Shown here one piece after another: positions 44,055-54,153 of a DNA stretch of 64,000 bases. Each line of letters begins with the position of its first letter. Within the stretch, counting starts at the first letter, position 1. The notes under the pieces were generated by a model. That model ran no database searches, was not told the origin of the DNA, and saw nothing but the letters and a program-made list of their open reading frames with translations. The translations under genes were made by a program, and so were the position numbers. The stretch is taken from positions 62,001 through 126,000 of the forward strand of contig NZ_QPIW01000013.1 in NCBI RefSeq assembly GCF_003339505.1, written 5' to 3'. Source of the stretch: Runella aurantiaca. GTDB taxonomy: Bacteria > Bacteroidota > Bacteroidia > Cytophagales > Spirosomataceae.

Positions 44055-44549
44055 CTAGTTAAGTCTTGCTTCTTTGGCCAAATCAGCTACCAATTTCTCC
44101 TGCGAGGTCTTGTCGCCTAATTCTTTGCGCAACACTTTCTCGGCAATATCAAGCGAAATCGTGACGATTTCTTTCTTCATTTGAGCAACAATGGCTACGC
44201 GTTCATTATTGATGGCCTCACGTGCATCTTCAATAATGCGTTTTCCTTCGATACCTGCGCGGTCTTTTGCTTCGGCAATCAGACGGTCGGCAGATTCTTT
44301 GGCAGATTTCAAAATGCTGTCGCGCTCGGCACGGGCTTGGGCCAGTAATTTTTCATTGTCTGACTGCAACTTAGCCATGTCGGCACGGGTCTTTTCGGCC
44401 AAATCAAGCGCGCTTTGAATCTGATGTTCGCGTTCTTTTAAGCCGTTCATGATGGGTTTCCAAGCGGCTACGCGCAGGATCACCACCAAGATAACAAATA
44501 CCACCAACATCCAGAAAAGTAAGCCGATTGCGGGGGTTAACAATTCCAT
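44055..44549 (-). CDS. atpF: ATP synthase F0 subunit b
   Basis: A 164-residue peripheral-stalk subunit: an N-terminal membrane helix (about 5-27, AIGLLFWMLVVFVILVVIL) followed by a long charged helix (about 30-150), with AWKPIMNGLKEREHQIQSAL at the membrane exit, the usual hinge of b subunits. Length normal. Between atpE and atpH. Confidence 0.94.
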   Translation of the reverse strand: MELLTPAIGLLFWMLVVFVILVVILRVAAWKPIMNGLKEREHQIQSALDLAEKTRADMAKLQSDNEKLLAQARAERDSILKSAKESADRLIAEAKDRAGIEGKRIIEDAREAINNERVAIVAQMKKEIVTISLDIAEKVLRKELGDKTSQEKLVADLAKEARLN

Positions 44550-44663
44550 TTGAATACAGTTTACAGTTTTGAGATAATAATTTAGAATTCCTCTTGTTTA
44601 CTACAAAAGAGAGGATTTCGTACCGACGCCTAATGCGCACAGTACGAAATCCCTTTGTTGCAA

Positions 44664-44936
<273 letters not shown>

Positions 44937-44985
44937 TTATTATATAGTGAAACAAAAGAATTCAATGAAAAATGGTACGCGTAAA

Positions 44986-46083
44986 TTAGTGTCCGTGGTC
45001 TGCTTCGTGGCTTTCTTCGATGGAGCTTCCGATGTACATTGACGTCAGGAGCGTAAAGATAAAGGCCTGCAAAAACGCCACCAACAACTCAATAACGTTC
45101 ATAAACAACGTAAAGATGAGGACCAACGGACTCACGGCCCAACCGGTACCGCCACCGCCTAAATTGTTGGCAATAAATATCAAACCTAAAAGACTCAGGA
45201 TAATGATGTGACCCGCCGTGATGTTGGCAAAAAGTCGAACCATCAATGAGAAAGGCTTCATGAATACGCCCACGATTTCTACCGGAATCATAATCGGTAA
45301 CAAAGCAACAGGTACACCCGTTGGCTTAATCAAGTGAGCGAAATAATGCTTATTGGCGCTGAAGTGAACAATGATAAAGGTAATAACCGCCAGAATCAAC
45401 GTTACGGCGATGTTGCCCGTTAAGTTTGCTCCACCAGGAACCAACCCAAGGAGGTTGTTTACCCAAATAAAGAAAAACAAGGTCAACAAATAAGGCAAGT
45501 ATCTTTCGTACTTAGGGCCGATGGCGGGCTTTACCACTTCATCCCGAATAAACAGAATGATAGGCTCCAAAAACGACTGGATGCCCGAAGGAGCTTTTCC
45601 TTTATTTTTGGAATAACCTTTGGCAACCGAAGTAAAGATAAGCAAAAGAATAATGGCACTTAAAAGCAGAGAAGCTACGTTCTTAGTAATGGAAAAATCC
45701 AATACGTGTGCTTCTTTGTTGGCTTTGCCATCTGCCCCGATTGGGTAGATGTGCTCATGCTCCAATACGTAGCCTAAGGCTTTGTTGGGATACACGTGGT
45801 TTTCGTGATCTTCGTGGGTAGCATCGGGCGAGTGGTAGAAGTTGCTCGATGAAAATACCTTCACCCCATTGTCATAAATAATGACCGGAAGCGGTATTGA
45901 CAAACCATGCGCAAATTCCCATTCGTGGGCGTCTGCGATGTGGTGCATGATCATCTCACCAATGTTGAATTTGCTTTCTTTGGCTTCATGGTCATGAGCC
46001 GGTTCTTCGGCGAAAGCAACGGAAAAAGTAACAAAAAGTAGCGCGAATGTCGCGAAAAATGTATGACGTAAGGTCTGAAACAT
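44986..46083 (-). CDS. atpB: ATP synthase F0 subunit a with exported N-terminal extension
   Basis: A 365-residue subunit a, about 100 longer than the E. coli protein. It begins with a cleavable-looking signal (1-25), then a His/Asp/Glu-rich extracytoplasmic region (about 26-135, HDHEAKES, MHHIADAHEWEFAHG, DATHEDHENH), then the usual membrane bundle with the essential Arg in KPFSLMVRLFANITAGH (about 280-296). The N-terminal extension is common in Bacteroidota. The C-terminus ends ESHEADHGH. Confidence 0.94.
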   Translation of the reverse strand: MFQTLRHTFFATFALLFVTFSVAFAEEPAHDHEAKESKFNIGEMIMHHIADAHEWEFAHGLSIPLPVIIYDNGVKVFSSSNFYHSPDATHEDHENHVYPNKALGYVLEHEHIYPIGADGKANKEAHVLDFSITKNVASLLLSAIILLLIFTSVAKGYSKNKGKAPSGIQSFLEPIILFIRDEVVKPAIGPKYERYLPYLLTLFFFIWVNNLLGLVPGGANLTGNIAVTLILAVITFIIVHFSANKHYFAHLIKPTGVPVALLPIMIPVEIVGVFMKPFSLMVRLFANITAGHIIILSLLGLIFIANNLGGGGTGWAVSPLVLIFTLFMNVIELLVAFLQAFIFTLLTSMYIGSSIEESHEADHGH

Positions 46084-46121
46084 AACTAACGATTAACGAA
46101 TTACAAATAAAGAATACGCTC

Positions 46122-46487
46122 CTATTCCAAATCGCGGCGCAAGTTACGATACAATCCGTATATTTCAAAACAAGTATAAAATAAATAAAATACAAAAAAG
46201 GTAACGACGAAGCTATTGGGAGAGGGCACCTTGAAATACAAAAATACCCCTACAAATACCAGACACATTAAGAGACGAACGACGACCGTGGTCAGGTAAA
46301 ATTGAACAAATCTTTCTCTATTCTCCCTAAAACCCTGCTCCATCAAACGGTGTTGAAGCAACGAAACCACGAAGAAGAAGGCCAGAATAGTCCATTTTTC
46401 AGGATGGATATAGGCCCCGACTGAAAAGTAATCGGCTGTAAAAAGTACAATTCCCAAAAAGAACGTAAAAAGGATAGTTCGAAACAT
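46122..46487 (-). CDS. Small membrane protein in the AtpI position
   Basis: A 121-residue protein with four hydrophobic helices (about 5-20, 32-50, 65-85, 90-108). Its place between the AtpZ-like gene and atpB matches the AtpI-type assembly or Mg2+-transport genes of many atp operons, though sequence motifs are weak. ATG 46487 was preferred to 46520. Confidence 0.7.
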   Translation of the reverse strand: MFRTILFTFFLGIVLFTADYFSVGAYIHPEKWTILAFFFVVSLLQHRLMEQGFRENRERFVQFYLTTVVVRLLMCLVFVGVFLYFKVPSPNSFVVTFFVFYLFYTCFEIYGLYRNLRRDLE

Positions 46488-46577
46488 TTTATAAAAGTTA
46501 ATCAACGAAATAGGTAACAAACAACAGGTAAGTGCGGAGTATTACAAAAATATATTGGGTCACATCTCTCTTAGAAA

Positions 46578-46796
46578 TCAGGATTTGACCTGCCGAATGA
46601 AATTATACAAGGCAGCAGCGATAGAAAGTAAAGATAATGCCAATGTCCAACCTGGAATTTTATTTCCTTGCCACTCGTCCAGCTTTACTCCCGCATAGGT
46701 TCCCAGTCCGATGGTTCCGAGCATTTGCAAGCCAATACTCGAATATTTGGCGTAATTGGTGGTCTTTTTACGCATTGAGTCGCCATTATCGGTCAT
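46578..46796 (-). CDS. AtpZ/AtpI-type protein
   Basis: A 72-residue protein with two helices (about 20-37 and 48-66) separated by GVKLDEWQGNKIPGWTL, which is the classic AtpZ/AtpI (F0F1-ATPase subunit) hairpin. It is thought to help assemble the c-ring or to move Mg2+/Ca2+. First gene of the atp set on the minus strand, 21 bp after the KirBac-like gene. Confidence 0.83.
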   Translation of the reverse strand: MTDNGDSMRKKTTNYAKYSSIGLQMLGTIGLGTYAGVKLDEWQGNKIPGWTLALSLLSIAAALYNFIRQVKS

Positions 46797-46817
46797 TTTA
46801 CAACAAAGGATTTGAAC

Positions 46818-47804
46818 TTAATTCAACTCTTTGGGCTCATAATCGTGTATTTTTTGAACATCTACGCTCACAATATCGTCCCGCTTACCGCTGTCAAACA
46901 TGGGAACAAACTTTGCACCCCACACCACTTCTTCGTACCGAAACGAATACCGAGCATGTACCGATTGCAAAAAAGTTTCTTCGGTAGCCCGAATATACAC
47001 CAGAAACTCCGTATCTGACTCGGCCATGCTGTCCTCCGTAGCACCGTATAAAGGACTCGCTTCCGTGATAGGATGCACTATAGTCCAACTTAATGGAAAA
47101 AAATTTACCTGGTTACGTTCCAGTTTTAATGGATAATAACGCCGCGAACGCTGTCCGTTGGGGAGGGTTTCCAATCGTGAAAGTGAAATTTCTACGCGCA
47201 CATCCACCAACTCCGTCGGACTCTCGTTAATCATCCGAAACATCCAACCGTTGATGTCCAAATAAGGCGCAAAGATAGCATTTCGGCTAAAAAGAATTTT
47301 AGGAACGGGACGAGAAAACCGTCCATAGACCAAACCCGACGCAATCGCAAAGCCTAACACCCCCACCAACGACTCAATAGATGACAGTCCGCTCGCCACT
47401 AGCCCTACGGGGGCCACGTGCCCATAGCCCACGGTGGTCAATGTTTGGGCGCTAAAAAAGAACGCTCCCCAAAACTGCTCCATCGTACTAACGGCCTTAA
47501 TCCCCTGAAGATTTTCTACGCCTATCATCATATAAAGCACTGAAAAAAAGCAGTTTACCACAAAATATACCATAAATACCACCAGAAAAAACATCGGCCA
47601 TGAAAGCCCCGTCAAGCGGTGGAAAATATCAAGCCTCGCCCAAAATGAGCCATTGACTCGGCGCGCATTAAAAGACCCGTCAGATTTCATCAATCGCCCG
47701 CGGTCATTGGTAATGCGGGTTCCAAATCCTACGTCACGGCGTTCTTCCTCTTTTTCGAGGAGTTTACTGTTTTTAACTTTAGTGATCAGTCGATGTGTAG
47801 CCAT
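46818..47804 (-). CDS. KirBac-type inwardly rectifying potassium channel
   Basis: A 328-residue channel: slide helix and TM1 (about 50-80), pore helix and selectivity filter TVGYGH (about 120-125), TM2 (about 140-165) and a C-terminal immunoglobulin-like cytoplasmic domain (about 170-320). The filter is canonical for K+. ATG 47804 was preferred to TTG 47822. It lies 21 bp upstream of the AtpZ gene, on the same strand, so it may share a transcript with the ATP synthase genes. Confidence 0.9.
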   Translation of the reverse strand: MATHRLITKVKNSKLLEKEEERRDVGFGTRITNDRGRLMKSDGSFNARRVNGSFWARLDIFHRLTGLSWPMFFLVVFMVYFVVNCFFSVLYMMIGVENLQGIKAVSTMEQFWGAFFFSAQTLTTVGYGHVAPVGLVASGLSSIESLVGVLGFAIASGLVYGRFSRPVPKILFSRNAIFAPYLDINGWMFRMINESPTELVDVRVEISLSRLETLPNGQRSRRYYPLKLERNQVNFFPLSWTIVHPITEASPLYGATEDSMAESDTEFLVYIRATEETFLQSVHARYSFRYEEVVWGAKFVPMFDSGKRDDIVSVDVQKIHDYEPKELN

Positions 47805-47993
47805 ACGATAATGAGCAATCAATGAAGGGGGTAAATAGTCTATTTTCTCCTAACAATTTCCCATTCGTTTCCCGTTCAATCCATAACAAAAATTAATGAT
47901 AAAAGCCTCATTTTAAGGCAACAAGGCAACTCCATTGCCATTTATACCAACGAATACCCCGTTTTGAAACTCAAAATACAACCCAAGAACCCT

Positions 47994-48001
47994 TACCTTT
48001 G
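47994..48001 (+). promoter_or_regulatory. Candidate -7 element (TACCTTTG)
   Basis: TACCTTTG matches TAnnTTTG and lies 14 bp before the GTG at 48016. The nearest TTG upstream is too far away for a normal -33 element. Confidence 0.45.
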
Positions 48002-48015
48002 CAAAAAAGTAGGGT

Positions 48016-49014
48016 GTGAAAAAAGTATCAGTTCTTATCGCCGCTCGCAACGAAGCGGACAATATCGTCGCTTGTTTGCAGTCTGTGGCGGCGTTGAGTT
48101 ATCCACCAGAACACCTGCAAATCCTCATCGGCAATGATGCTTCGGAAGACGAGACGGGGGCGTTGGTGCGGGAGTTTATTCGGGACAAACCTCATTTTGA
48201 ACTTGTTAACATTACTCCCGCTCCAAATTCAGGCGGGGCATCGACCCTGAAAGGAAAAACCAATGCGTTGGCCCAATTGACGCAGCGGGCGCAGGGCGAA
48301 TTCCTGTTTTTTACGGATGCCGATATCGAAGTACCAGAGAAGTGGATTGAAAACATGCTTTCGCATTTTAAACCCAACGTGGGCATCGTAACAGGTACCA
48401 CAACCATAAAAGGGGGAGGTATTTTTGGATTGATGCAAGCCATTGAATGGTTGTACTATCTTTCATTTATACGTTTATTTTCCCTTTTTGGGGTCCCCAT
48501 TACGGCGATGGGCAACAACATGGCCGTAAGTCGTAAAGCCTTTGAGACCGTGGGAGGGTATGAAAAAGTAGGTTTTTCAATCACGGAAGACTACGCTCTT
48601 TTTCACGCTATCGTGACCCAAGGTTTTAAGTTCGTTCAATTATTTGACCGCCGCGTCCTGACCCTTTCCCAGCCGATTCCGACCTTTTCTCAACTATTGA
48701 TTCAACGAAAACGCTGGATGCACGGCGCCATGACCCTGCCTTGGGGGCAACGTATCGGGGTGTATGTCAATGCATTATTCCTTCCGTTTATAGTGCTTCT
48801 AGGCATTTTTATACCCAAAGCCGCCCTTGTTATTTTATTTTTATACGTTCTGTGGGTCTGTACTTGGTTGGTCAGTATTTTAAATTGGCTGCAACAACCT
48901 CACCTTTTTATTGGCGTCCCTTTTTTCTGGCTTTTCCACATCGTTATGAACTTTGTGATGCTGATTAATTTTTATCTACGAAAAACCACCGTCTGGAAAG
49001 GGCGGGAGTATTGA
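48016..49014 (+). CDS. Family 2 glycosyltransferase, membrane-bound
   Basis: A 332-residue GT-A enzyme starting at GTG 48016 directly after a -7 element. Motifs: VLIAARNEADNIVACLQSV (about 5-23), FFTDADIEVP (DxD, about 96-105), TEDYALFHAI (about 190) and QRKRWMHGAM (QxxRW, about 230-240). Three C-terminal membrane helices (about 252-315) anchor it. This layout fits processive or lipid-acceptor GT2 enzymes. Confidence 0.88.
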   Translation: MKKVSVLIAARNEADNIVACLQSVAALSYPPEHLQILIGNDASEDETGALVREFIRDKPHFELVNITPAPNSGGASTLKGKTNALAQLTQRAQGEFLFFTDADIEVPEKWIENMLSHFKPNVGIVTGTTTIKGGGIFGLMQAIEWLYYLSFIRLFSLFGVPITAMGNNMAVSRKAFETVGGYEKVGFSITEDYALFHAIVTQGFKFVQLFDRRVLTLSQPIPTFSQLLIQRKRWMHGAMTLPWGQRIGVYVNALFLPFIVLLGIFIPKAALVILFLYVLWVCTWLVSILNWLQQPHLFIGVPFFWLFHIVMNFVMLINFYLRKTTVWKGREY

Positions 49015-49113
49015 AAAACCGTAAAATAGAAAACCGTACAAGCTACCCGCAACCAATGCAAAACTGAAAAATGTTTGTATTTAAAGCGCTTCATCTTTCT
49101 CCATTCACGACTC

Positions 49114-49917
49114 ATGATAGAAACCCACGCTCATATTTACGACGAAGTATTTAATGAAGACCGCACCCAAATGCTGGACCGCGCTTTTAAGGCGGGCATT
49201 ACCCAAATCTGGATGCCCAATTGTGACCACACGACCATCGACGGCATGATGGCGTTGGCGGAGCAATATCCAAATGTATGTTTGCCCATGATGGGTTTGC
49301 ATCCTACGTATGTCAAAGAAGATTTTCAAAAAGAACTGTACATCGTAGAAAATTGGCTCAATAAAGCAGCCCAGCAACAACTCCTTCCCCAAACAGGGGG
49401 AAAGTTGGGAAGGGGGTTTGTAGCCATTGGCGAGATTGGCATGGACTTGTACTGGGATAAAACCTTTGTCGAGCAGCAAAAAGAAGCGTTTTTGGTGCAA
49501 TGCCATTTGGCCCTCAAACACAATCTTTGGATTGATATTCACAGTCGCAGTGCTTTTTGGGAAGTCGTTGAGCTGATTGAGCAAGTTGGGAATCCACTGC
49601 TAAAAGGAATTTTTCACTGTTTTACGGGAACACTTGAAGAGGCCCAAAAAGCGATTGAATTGGGCTTCAAACTAGGAATTGGGGGCGTGGCTACCTTTAA
49701 AAACGGAGGTCTAGACAAGGTTTTGCCTTACATCGACGTAGAACACATCGTACTCGAAACCGATTGCCCTTATTTAGCGCCCGTCCCGTATCGCGGTAAG
49801 CGCAACGAAGTCGCGTATATTCCGATTATTGCACAGAAAGTCGCTGACTTAATGCAAATTACGGTGGAAGAACTCGCCCGAATAACAACCCAGAATGCGA
49901 CCCAAATGGTTTATTAA
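49114..49917 (+). CDS. TatD-family metal-dependent hydrolase
   Basis: A 267-residue TIM-barrel enzyme. ETHAHIYDEVFNEDR (about 3-17) holds the first metal His pair, GEIGMDLYWDKTFVEQQ (about 108-124) the Glu and DIHSRSAFWEV, FHCFTGTLEEA and LETDCPYLAP the later metal ligands. TatD proteins act as deoxyribonucleases or D-aminoacyl-tRNA hydrolase-like enzymes. ATG 49114 was preferred to the in-frame ATG 49075. Confidence 0.9.
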   Translation: MIETHAHIYDEVFNEDRTQMLDRAFKAGITQIWMPNCDHTTIDGMMALAEQYPNVCLPMMGLHPTYVKEDFQKELYIVENWLNKAAQQQLLPQTGGKLGRGFVAIGEIGMDLYWDKTFVEQQKEAFLVQCHLALKHNLWIDIHSRSAFWEVVELIEQVGNPLLKGIFHCFTGTLEEAQKAIELGFKLGIGGVATFKNGGLDKVLPYIDVEHIVLETDCPYLAPVPYRGKRNEVAYIPIIAQKVADLMQITVEELARITTQNATQMVY

Positions 49918-49965
49918 ACATACCGTCGTTCAAAACGATTCCTTTATCATCAACACTTCTCAACC

Positions 49966-51036
49966 ATGCCAGCGTATAAATCAGTCACCATCAATCCCGT
50001 TTTACCCAACCGTCCGCGCGCTTCCGTGTTGGTGATATACACGGGTGGAACACTCGGAATGGTCTTTGAAAAAGGCCAACTCGTCCCCTTTGATTTTGAA
50101 CAAATCCTGGACAAACTCCCCGAAATCAAGCGGTTAGACTTCGAGATTACGTTTACGAGTTTGGAAGAAATCATGGATTCATCTAATATGCGCCCCGATG
50201 TGTGGATGGACTTGGCGCGGTTGATTCAGCGTCATTATGATTCTTACGACAGTTTTGTGATTCTACACGGCACCGATACGATGGCTTATACCGCTTCGGC
50301 GTTGAGTTTCATGCTCCAAAACCTCAGCAAACCTGTTATCCTGACGGGTGCACAGTTGCCCATCGGAATTGCCCGGACAGATGCCCGTGAAAACATCATT
50401 ACAGCCTTAGAAATTGCGGCGGCGCAGTGGGAAGGCCGCCCGTTGGTGCCAGAGGTATGCATTTATTTTCAAAATTATCTGCTGCGGGGCAACCGCGCCA
50501 AGAAAAAAGAGACTTCCCAATTCAATGCTTTTCGCTCCGAAAATTACCCCGCCTTGGCCGAAGTCGGCGTGACGATTGAGTACAATTACCCTTACATCGC
50601 GCCGTATCGTCCAGAACTCCCTTTTCAGACCCAGCTGCCTTTGGATGAAAATGTAACCATTCTGAAGTTGTTTCCGGGCATCACCCAAAATGTACTCCGT
50701 TCCATCCTCAATATCAACGGATTGCGCGGTGTGGTACTGGAGACTTTCGGTGCTGGCAATGCCCCTACCCTACCTTGGTTTTTGTACGAACTGAAAGAAG
50801 CCACGGAGCGCGGCGTAGTCATCATGAATGTATCGCAGTGCGACGGCGGGCGCGTGATGCAGGGACGCTACCAAACCAGTACGTGGTTCCAGAAAATCGG
50901 CGTTGTGGGCGGCGGCGACATCACCACCGAAGCCGCTATTACCAAGATGATGAGCATTTTGGCGCGAGAAAGCGATGTGGAGCGCATCCGCGAAGAATTG
51001 GCAAAACCTCTAGCGGGTGAAATGAGCCTGTTGTGA
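49966..51036 (+). CDS. ansA: Type I L-asparaginase (cytoplasmic)
   Basis: A 356-residue enzyme hydrolysing asparagine to aspartate and ammonia. IYTGGTLGM (about 23-31) carries the nucleophilic Thr, and ILHGTDTMAYTASALSFM (about 96-113) carries the second Thr-Asp pair; SQCDGGRVMQGRY (about 290) fits type I. No signal peptide, so it is the cytoplasmic form. It lies 48 bp after tatD-type gene on the same strand. Confidence 0.93.
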   Translation: MPAYKSVTINPVLPNRPRASVLVIYTGGTLGMVFEKGQLVPFDFEQILDKLPEIKRLDFEITFTSLEEIMDSSNMRPDVWMDLARLIQRHYDSYDSFVILHGTDTMAYTASALSFMLQNLSKPVILTGAQLPIGIARTDARENIITALEIAAAQWEGRPLVPEVCIYFQNYLLRGNRAKKKETSQFNAFRSENYPALAEVGVTIEYNYPYIAPYRPELPFQTQLPLDENVTILKLFPGITQNVLRSILNINGLRGVVLETFGAGNAPTLPWFLYELKEATERGVVIMNVSQCDGGRVMQGRYQTSTWFQKIGVVGGGDITTEAAITKMMSILARESDVERIREELAKPLAGEMSLL

Positions 51037-51064
51037 TTGAGTATCGTGCTGTGTAACAACCTTC

Positions 51065-51097
51065 TTTGCAAAACTAAATGATAAATTTTTAGTTTTG
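51065..51097 (+). promoter_or_regulatory. Promoter for the DUF2147 gene
   Basis: TTTG (51065-51068), 21 bp spacing and TAGTTTTG (51090-51097) give a full -33/-7 pair of the Bacteroidota type, 31 bp upstream of the ATG at 51129. Confidence 0.6.
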
Positions 51098-51128
51098 TAA
51101 AGTTGAATCAGCCATTCACAGCAAGCCC

Positions 51129-51563
51129 ATGAAAACATTCCTTTTTGCCGCATTATCCCTATTTTTAATCAGCAACATTACTTTTTCTCAAAATGCGGAT
51201 GCGATTTTGGGTGATTGGTTTAACGCCGAAAAAGACGGCAAAATCCGAATTTATAAATCAGGAAGTCTTTATTTCGGAAAACTGATTTGGGGTAAAGAAC
51301 TCTACGAAGCCGACGGCAAAACATCCCGAAAAGATGCCAACAACACCAACGCTTTATTGAAAGGGCGCCCCTTATTAAACCTGCTCATTTTGGAACAATT
51401 TGAATTCCACCAAGACCAATGGCGCAACGGAAAAGTATACGACCCCAAAAGCGGCAAAACCTACGACGGTTTTCTGAAACTAAAAGAAGGAAAGTTAGAA
51501 ATCAGGGGATACGTAGGCATTGCAGCATTTGGCAAAACTACGGTTTGGACCAAAGCCCAATAA
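51129..51563 (+). CDS. DUF2147 exported protein
   Basis: A 144-residue protein with a signal peptide (1-20, ending TFSQ). The mature part matches DUF2147: ILGDWFNAEKDGKIRIYKSG (about 25-44), SLYFGKLIW and KNGKVYDPKSGKTYDGFLKL, then ELEIRGYVG. The family is a small beta-barrel of unknown function widespread in Gram-negatives. It has its own promoter. Confidence 0.85.
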   Translation: MKTFLFAALSLFLISNITFSQNADAILGDWFNAEKDGKIRIYKSGSLYFGKLIWGKELYEADGKTSRKDANNTNALLKGRPLLNLLILEQFEFHQDQWRNGKVYDPKSGKTYDGFLKLKEGKLEIRGYVGIAAFGKTTVWTKAQ

Positions 51564-51578
51564 TGCTGCCCTCCGTTT

Positions 51579-52388
51579 TTATTTACCCATCCAACGCTTA
51601 AAATCCGTGGCCCGCTCTCTGCTTACCAGCACTTCATCATCGGTGTTTGGCTTGAGAATTAACTTCAGTTTATTGTTAAAATAGGGATGAACCTGCTGCA
51701 CCGTATTGATGTGAACGATGTATTGACGATTGGCCCGAAAAAAATGGGCGGGGTCAAGCATCGCCTCTAGCTCATCTAAGGGGTAATCCAGCGAAAACTT
51801 TTGATTGTGAACGGTTTTAAACAAACTAACGCCTTCTTCGGAGTAAAAATAGGCAATATCGCTCACCTCAACGGGCACCCATTGTTGCAGGTGTTTCACC
51901 AAAAAACGCCGCCTATAATCAGCCGGCTGAATGTGTTGGCGGAGTTGCTGTACTAATGCATCAATATCGACCCCACCGCTGGTTTCACTTTTTCCAGCCA
52001 CTGCTCCATTTTGATTATAATGCGTTCGTTTGTACTTATCCAAGCTCGCTTCCAGCTCATGCCGCTTAATGGGTTTTAGCAAATAATCAATACTGTTGAC
52101 TTTGAAAGCGCGCAAAGCGTATTCATCATACGAAGTCGTAAATATGACGGGAGCACTCACGGTGGTTTGTTCAAATATCTCAAAACTTTGCCCGTCGGCC
52201 AGCTCAATATCCATCAAAATCAAATCAGGCCGCACCGCTGACTCGCCCGAATGGGCATTCAGCCAAGCTACTGACGCCCTCACACTAGCGCAGGTTCCTA
52301 CGATTTGGATGCTTTCATCCAAATCCAACAACAATTTCGACAATTTTCGAACGGCCAGTTCCTCGTCTTCAATTATTAAAATTTTCAT
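51579..52388 (-). CDS. LytTR-family response regulator
   Basis: A 269-residue two-component regulator. The receiver domain (1-120) has the acidic pair in IIEDEELA and the phosphoacceptor D60 (LILMDIELADGQ). A linker leads to a LytTR DNA-binding domain (about 160-265, with FFRANRQYIVHI). Gene order with the histidine kinase (kinase upstream, 82 bp apart) indicates a cognate pair. ATG 52388 was preferred to 52397. Confidence 0.92.
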   Translation of the reverse strand: MKILIIEDEELAVRKLSKLLLDLDESIQIVGTCASVRASVAWLNAHSGESAVRPDLILMDIELADGQSFEIFEQTTVSAPVIFTTSYDEYALRAFKVNSIDYLLKPIKRHELEASLDKYKRTHYNQNGAVAGKSETSGGVDIDALVQQLRQHIQPADYRRRFLVKHLQQWVPVEVSDIAYFYSEEGVSLFKTVHNQKFSLDYPLDELEAMLDPAHFFRANRQYIVHINTVQQVHPYFNNKLKLILKPNTDDEVLVSRERATDFKRWMGK

Positions 52389-52479
52389 AGTGAGCAAAGA
52401 TTAATGGGTTAAAAATCGGCCATAAACGCCAATTTTTCAAGAATAGAGTTTTTAAAAGGTACAAAAGGGCTTTGAGGCG

Positions 52480-53571
52480 TCAACTATATTTTATCAAAGG
52501 TAACATAACTGAGAACTGATTTTCATTTTCAAGAATGGTCGGAACGGTCTGCCCCAACATTTTATACTTGGTCAGAATATTATTGAGCCCCAGACCATTT
52601 GAGTGTATTTTGGTATTTTTTCGCTGTAAATTATTGGTAATCACCAATTGATTGTCGGAGTTCGTAAAAACCGAAATAGAAAGCGGCTGTTCGGGCAAAA
52701 TAATGTTGTGCTTAACGGCATTTTCAACCAACAATTGCAACGTCAAAGGAGGCAACAGAAATGCTTCGTGAACTGAATCGACATGAATAGATATCTTTAA
52801 CCCTGCTCCGTAGCGCGTTTTGAGCAAATGTGTATACGAATGAATGAAGTCTAACTCGGCCGCTAAAGTGGTCAGATTCTGCTCATTGCTCCGCAGTAAA
52901 TAACGATACACGGTGCTCAATTCTTCCAAAAAAAGGGAGGCTTGCGGTGGGTCTTCCTCAATGAGGGTTCCGAGCGCGTTCAAGCTATTGAACAAAAAGT
53001 GCGGGTTTACCTGCTGCTTTAACGCTTCCAATTGGCTTTGAAGATTGGTTTTCTCCAGTGCTTCTTTTTCACGCTCTGATTGCCGAAGTCGGTTTGTTAT
53101 TTCTCGGGATTCGACGGCAAAGAAAAGCGCCTCATACACCGGCAAAAAAAGTAGAAACATAATGGTTGCCTTCACAAAATCGACTCCATAAAACCAGAGT
53201 GAAAGCCGATGATTGTTGATTGTAAATGTGGCATATTGTTGGGCCATAGAATCATCCAGCGTTTGATAAATAAGCCAGTGCCTCGCAATACCCGTCAGCC
53301 AAAGCACCAGCGTAGTCCCAAGCATCCCCGTCAAAAACGTTAAAACAAGCCGTTTTATAATCTGGCTACCCAAAGGATACCGTTCTCTAAACTTAAAAAT
53401 AACAAAACGATTGAGGTGCCAAGTAGCCAAAATAGAAGTCATTGTAAGCATCAACCGCCCAGCAACCGTCCAACTGAATGGCATTTGGAGGTAATTATTG
53501 ACAGATACGCTCATCAGCATCAACAATGTGATGCCAATGATACGTAGCCATCTGTCATTCAATCGGGTCAA
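52480..53571 (-). CDS. LytS-type sensor histidine kinase
   Basis: A 363-residue membrane kinase starting at TTG 53571. Four hydrophobic segments occupy residues about 10-140; then a short coiled coil, the phosphoacceptor H191 in QQVNPHFLFNSLNALG and an ATPase domain with LLVENAVKHNI (N box) and GLGLNNI (G box). It belongs to the His_kinase (PF06580) group that pairs with LytTR regulators. The signal is unknown. Confidence 0.9.
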   Translation of the reverse strand: MTRLNDRWLRIIGITLLMLMSVSVNNYLQMPFSWTVAGRLMLTMTSILATWHLNRFVIFKFRERYPLGSQIIKRLVLTFLTGMLGTTLVLWLTGIARHWLIYQTLDDSMAQQYATFTINNHRLSLWFYGVDFVKATIMFLLFLPVYEALFFAVESREITNRLRQSEREKEALEKTNLQSQLEALKQQVNPHFLFNSLNALGTLIEEDPPQASLFLEELSTVYRYLLRSNEQNLTTLAAELDFIHSYTHLLKTRYGAGLKISIHVDSVHEAFLLPPLTLQLLVENAVKHNIILPEQPLSISVFTNSDNQLVITNNLQRKNTKIHSNGLGLNNILTKYKMLGQTVPTILENENQFSVMLPLIKYS

Positions 53572-53661
53572 TCTTGTAGTTGTTTTGATTGAAAATACCT
53601 TCTTTTTGCCTTTCCTGCCAGCGGCAAACGGCTCGGCATTTTTAGCTTTTGAGGTGCTCGT

Positions 53662-54153
53662 TTATATCGCTTTCCAAGTCATGATGGCTTTAATCACAAA
53701 ACCATCTTCCTCAACTTCTACCTGCGCTTTCAGGGTTTTAGAGGAAGCCTCAATGACTTTCAGCTCCGAAATATCGGTATTGTCGTCGCCGTCCACAATA
53801 CGTAACATTTTGGTCTGCTCGTCGTACGTCCAGCTACCCGTGTTTCCTTGCACAGGACTGTCATCATCGCAACGCTTAGCACCGTTATCGCCCGATAATC
53901 GGCCGCCCTTTTCAAAAATCATGACGTTGTCTTTTTCACAGTCTGGCAAAAAAACCATCAAATCGGGATCCACTTTTCCATCCCCATCAAAGTCGACCGC
54001 TGGGTCCATGATAAAGGAGGCAAGTACCATTCGTTTACCCACAAAAGGGAGGCCATCTGCAGGCTCACCTTCGATTTCGTTTTTTTTGCAACCCGCAAGG
54101 GTCATCAACAGAAAGGCCATTGTGGCCACAATAAAAGAGTTAATTCGTTTCAT
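53662..54153 (-). CDS. Lipocalin-like lipoprotein with a Ca2+-binding-type loop
   Basis: A 163-residue lipoprotein (Cys about residue 22, LAGCKK). The mature part is beta-rich and resembles small lipocalin-like proteins of Bacteroidota. DFDGDGKVDPD (about 55-65) is an EF-hand/dockerin-type calcium loop. A Cys pair (about 70-95) may form a disulfide. Function unknown. It is upstream of the kinase on the same strand. Confidence 0.65.
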   Translation of the reverse strand: MKRINSFIVATMAFLLMTLAGCKKNEIEGEPADGLPFVGKRMVLASFIMDPAVDFDGDGKVDPDLMVFLPDCEKDNVMIFEKGGRLSGDNGAKRCDDDSPVQGNTGSWTYDEQTKMLRIVDGDDNTDISELKVIEASSKTLKAQVEVEEDGFVIKAIMTWKAI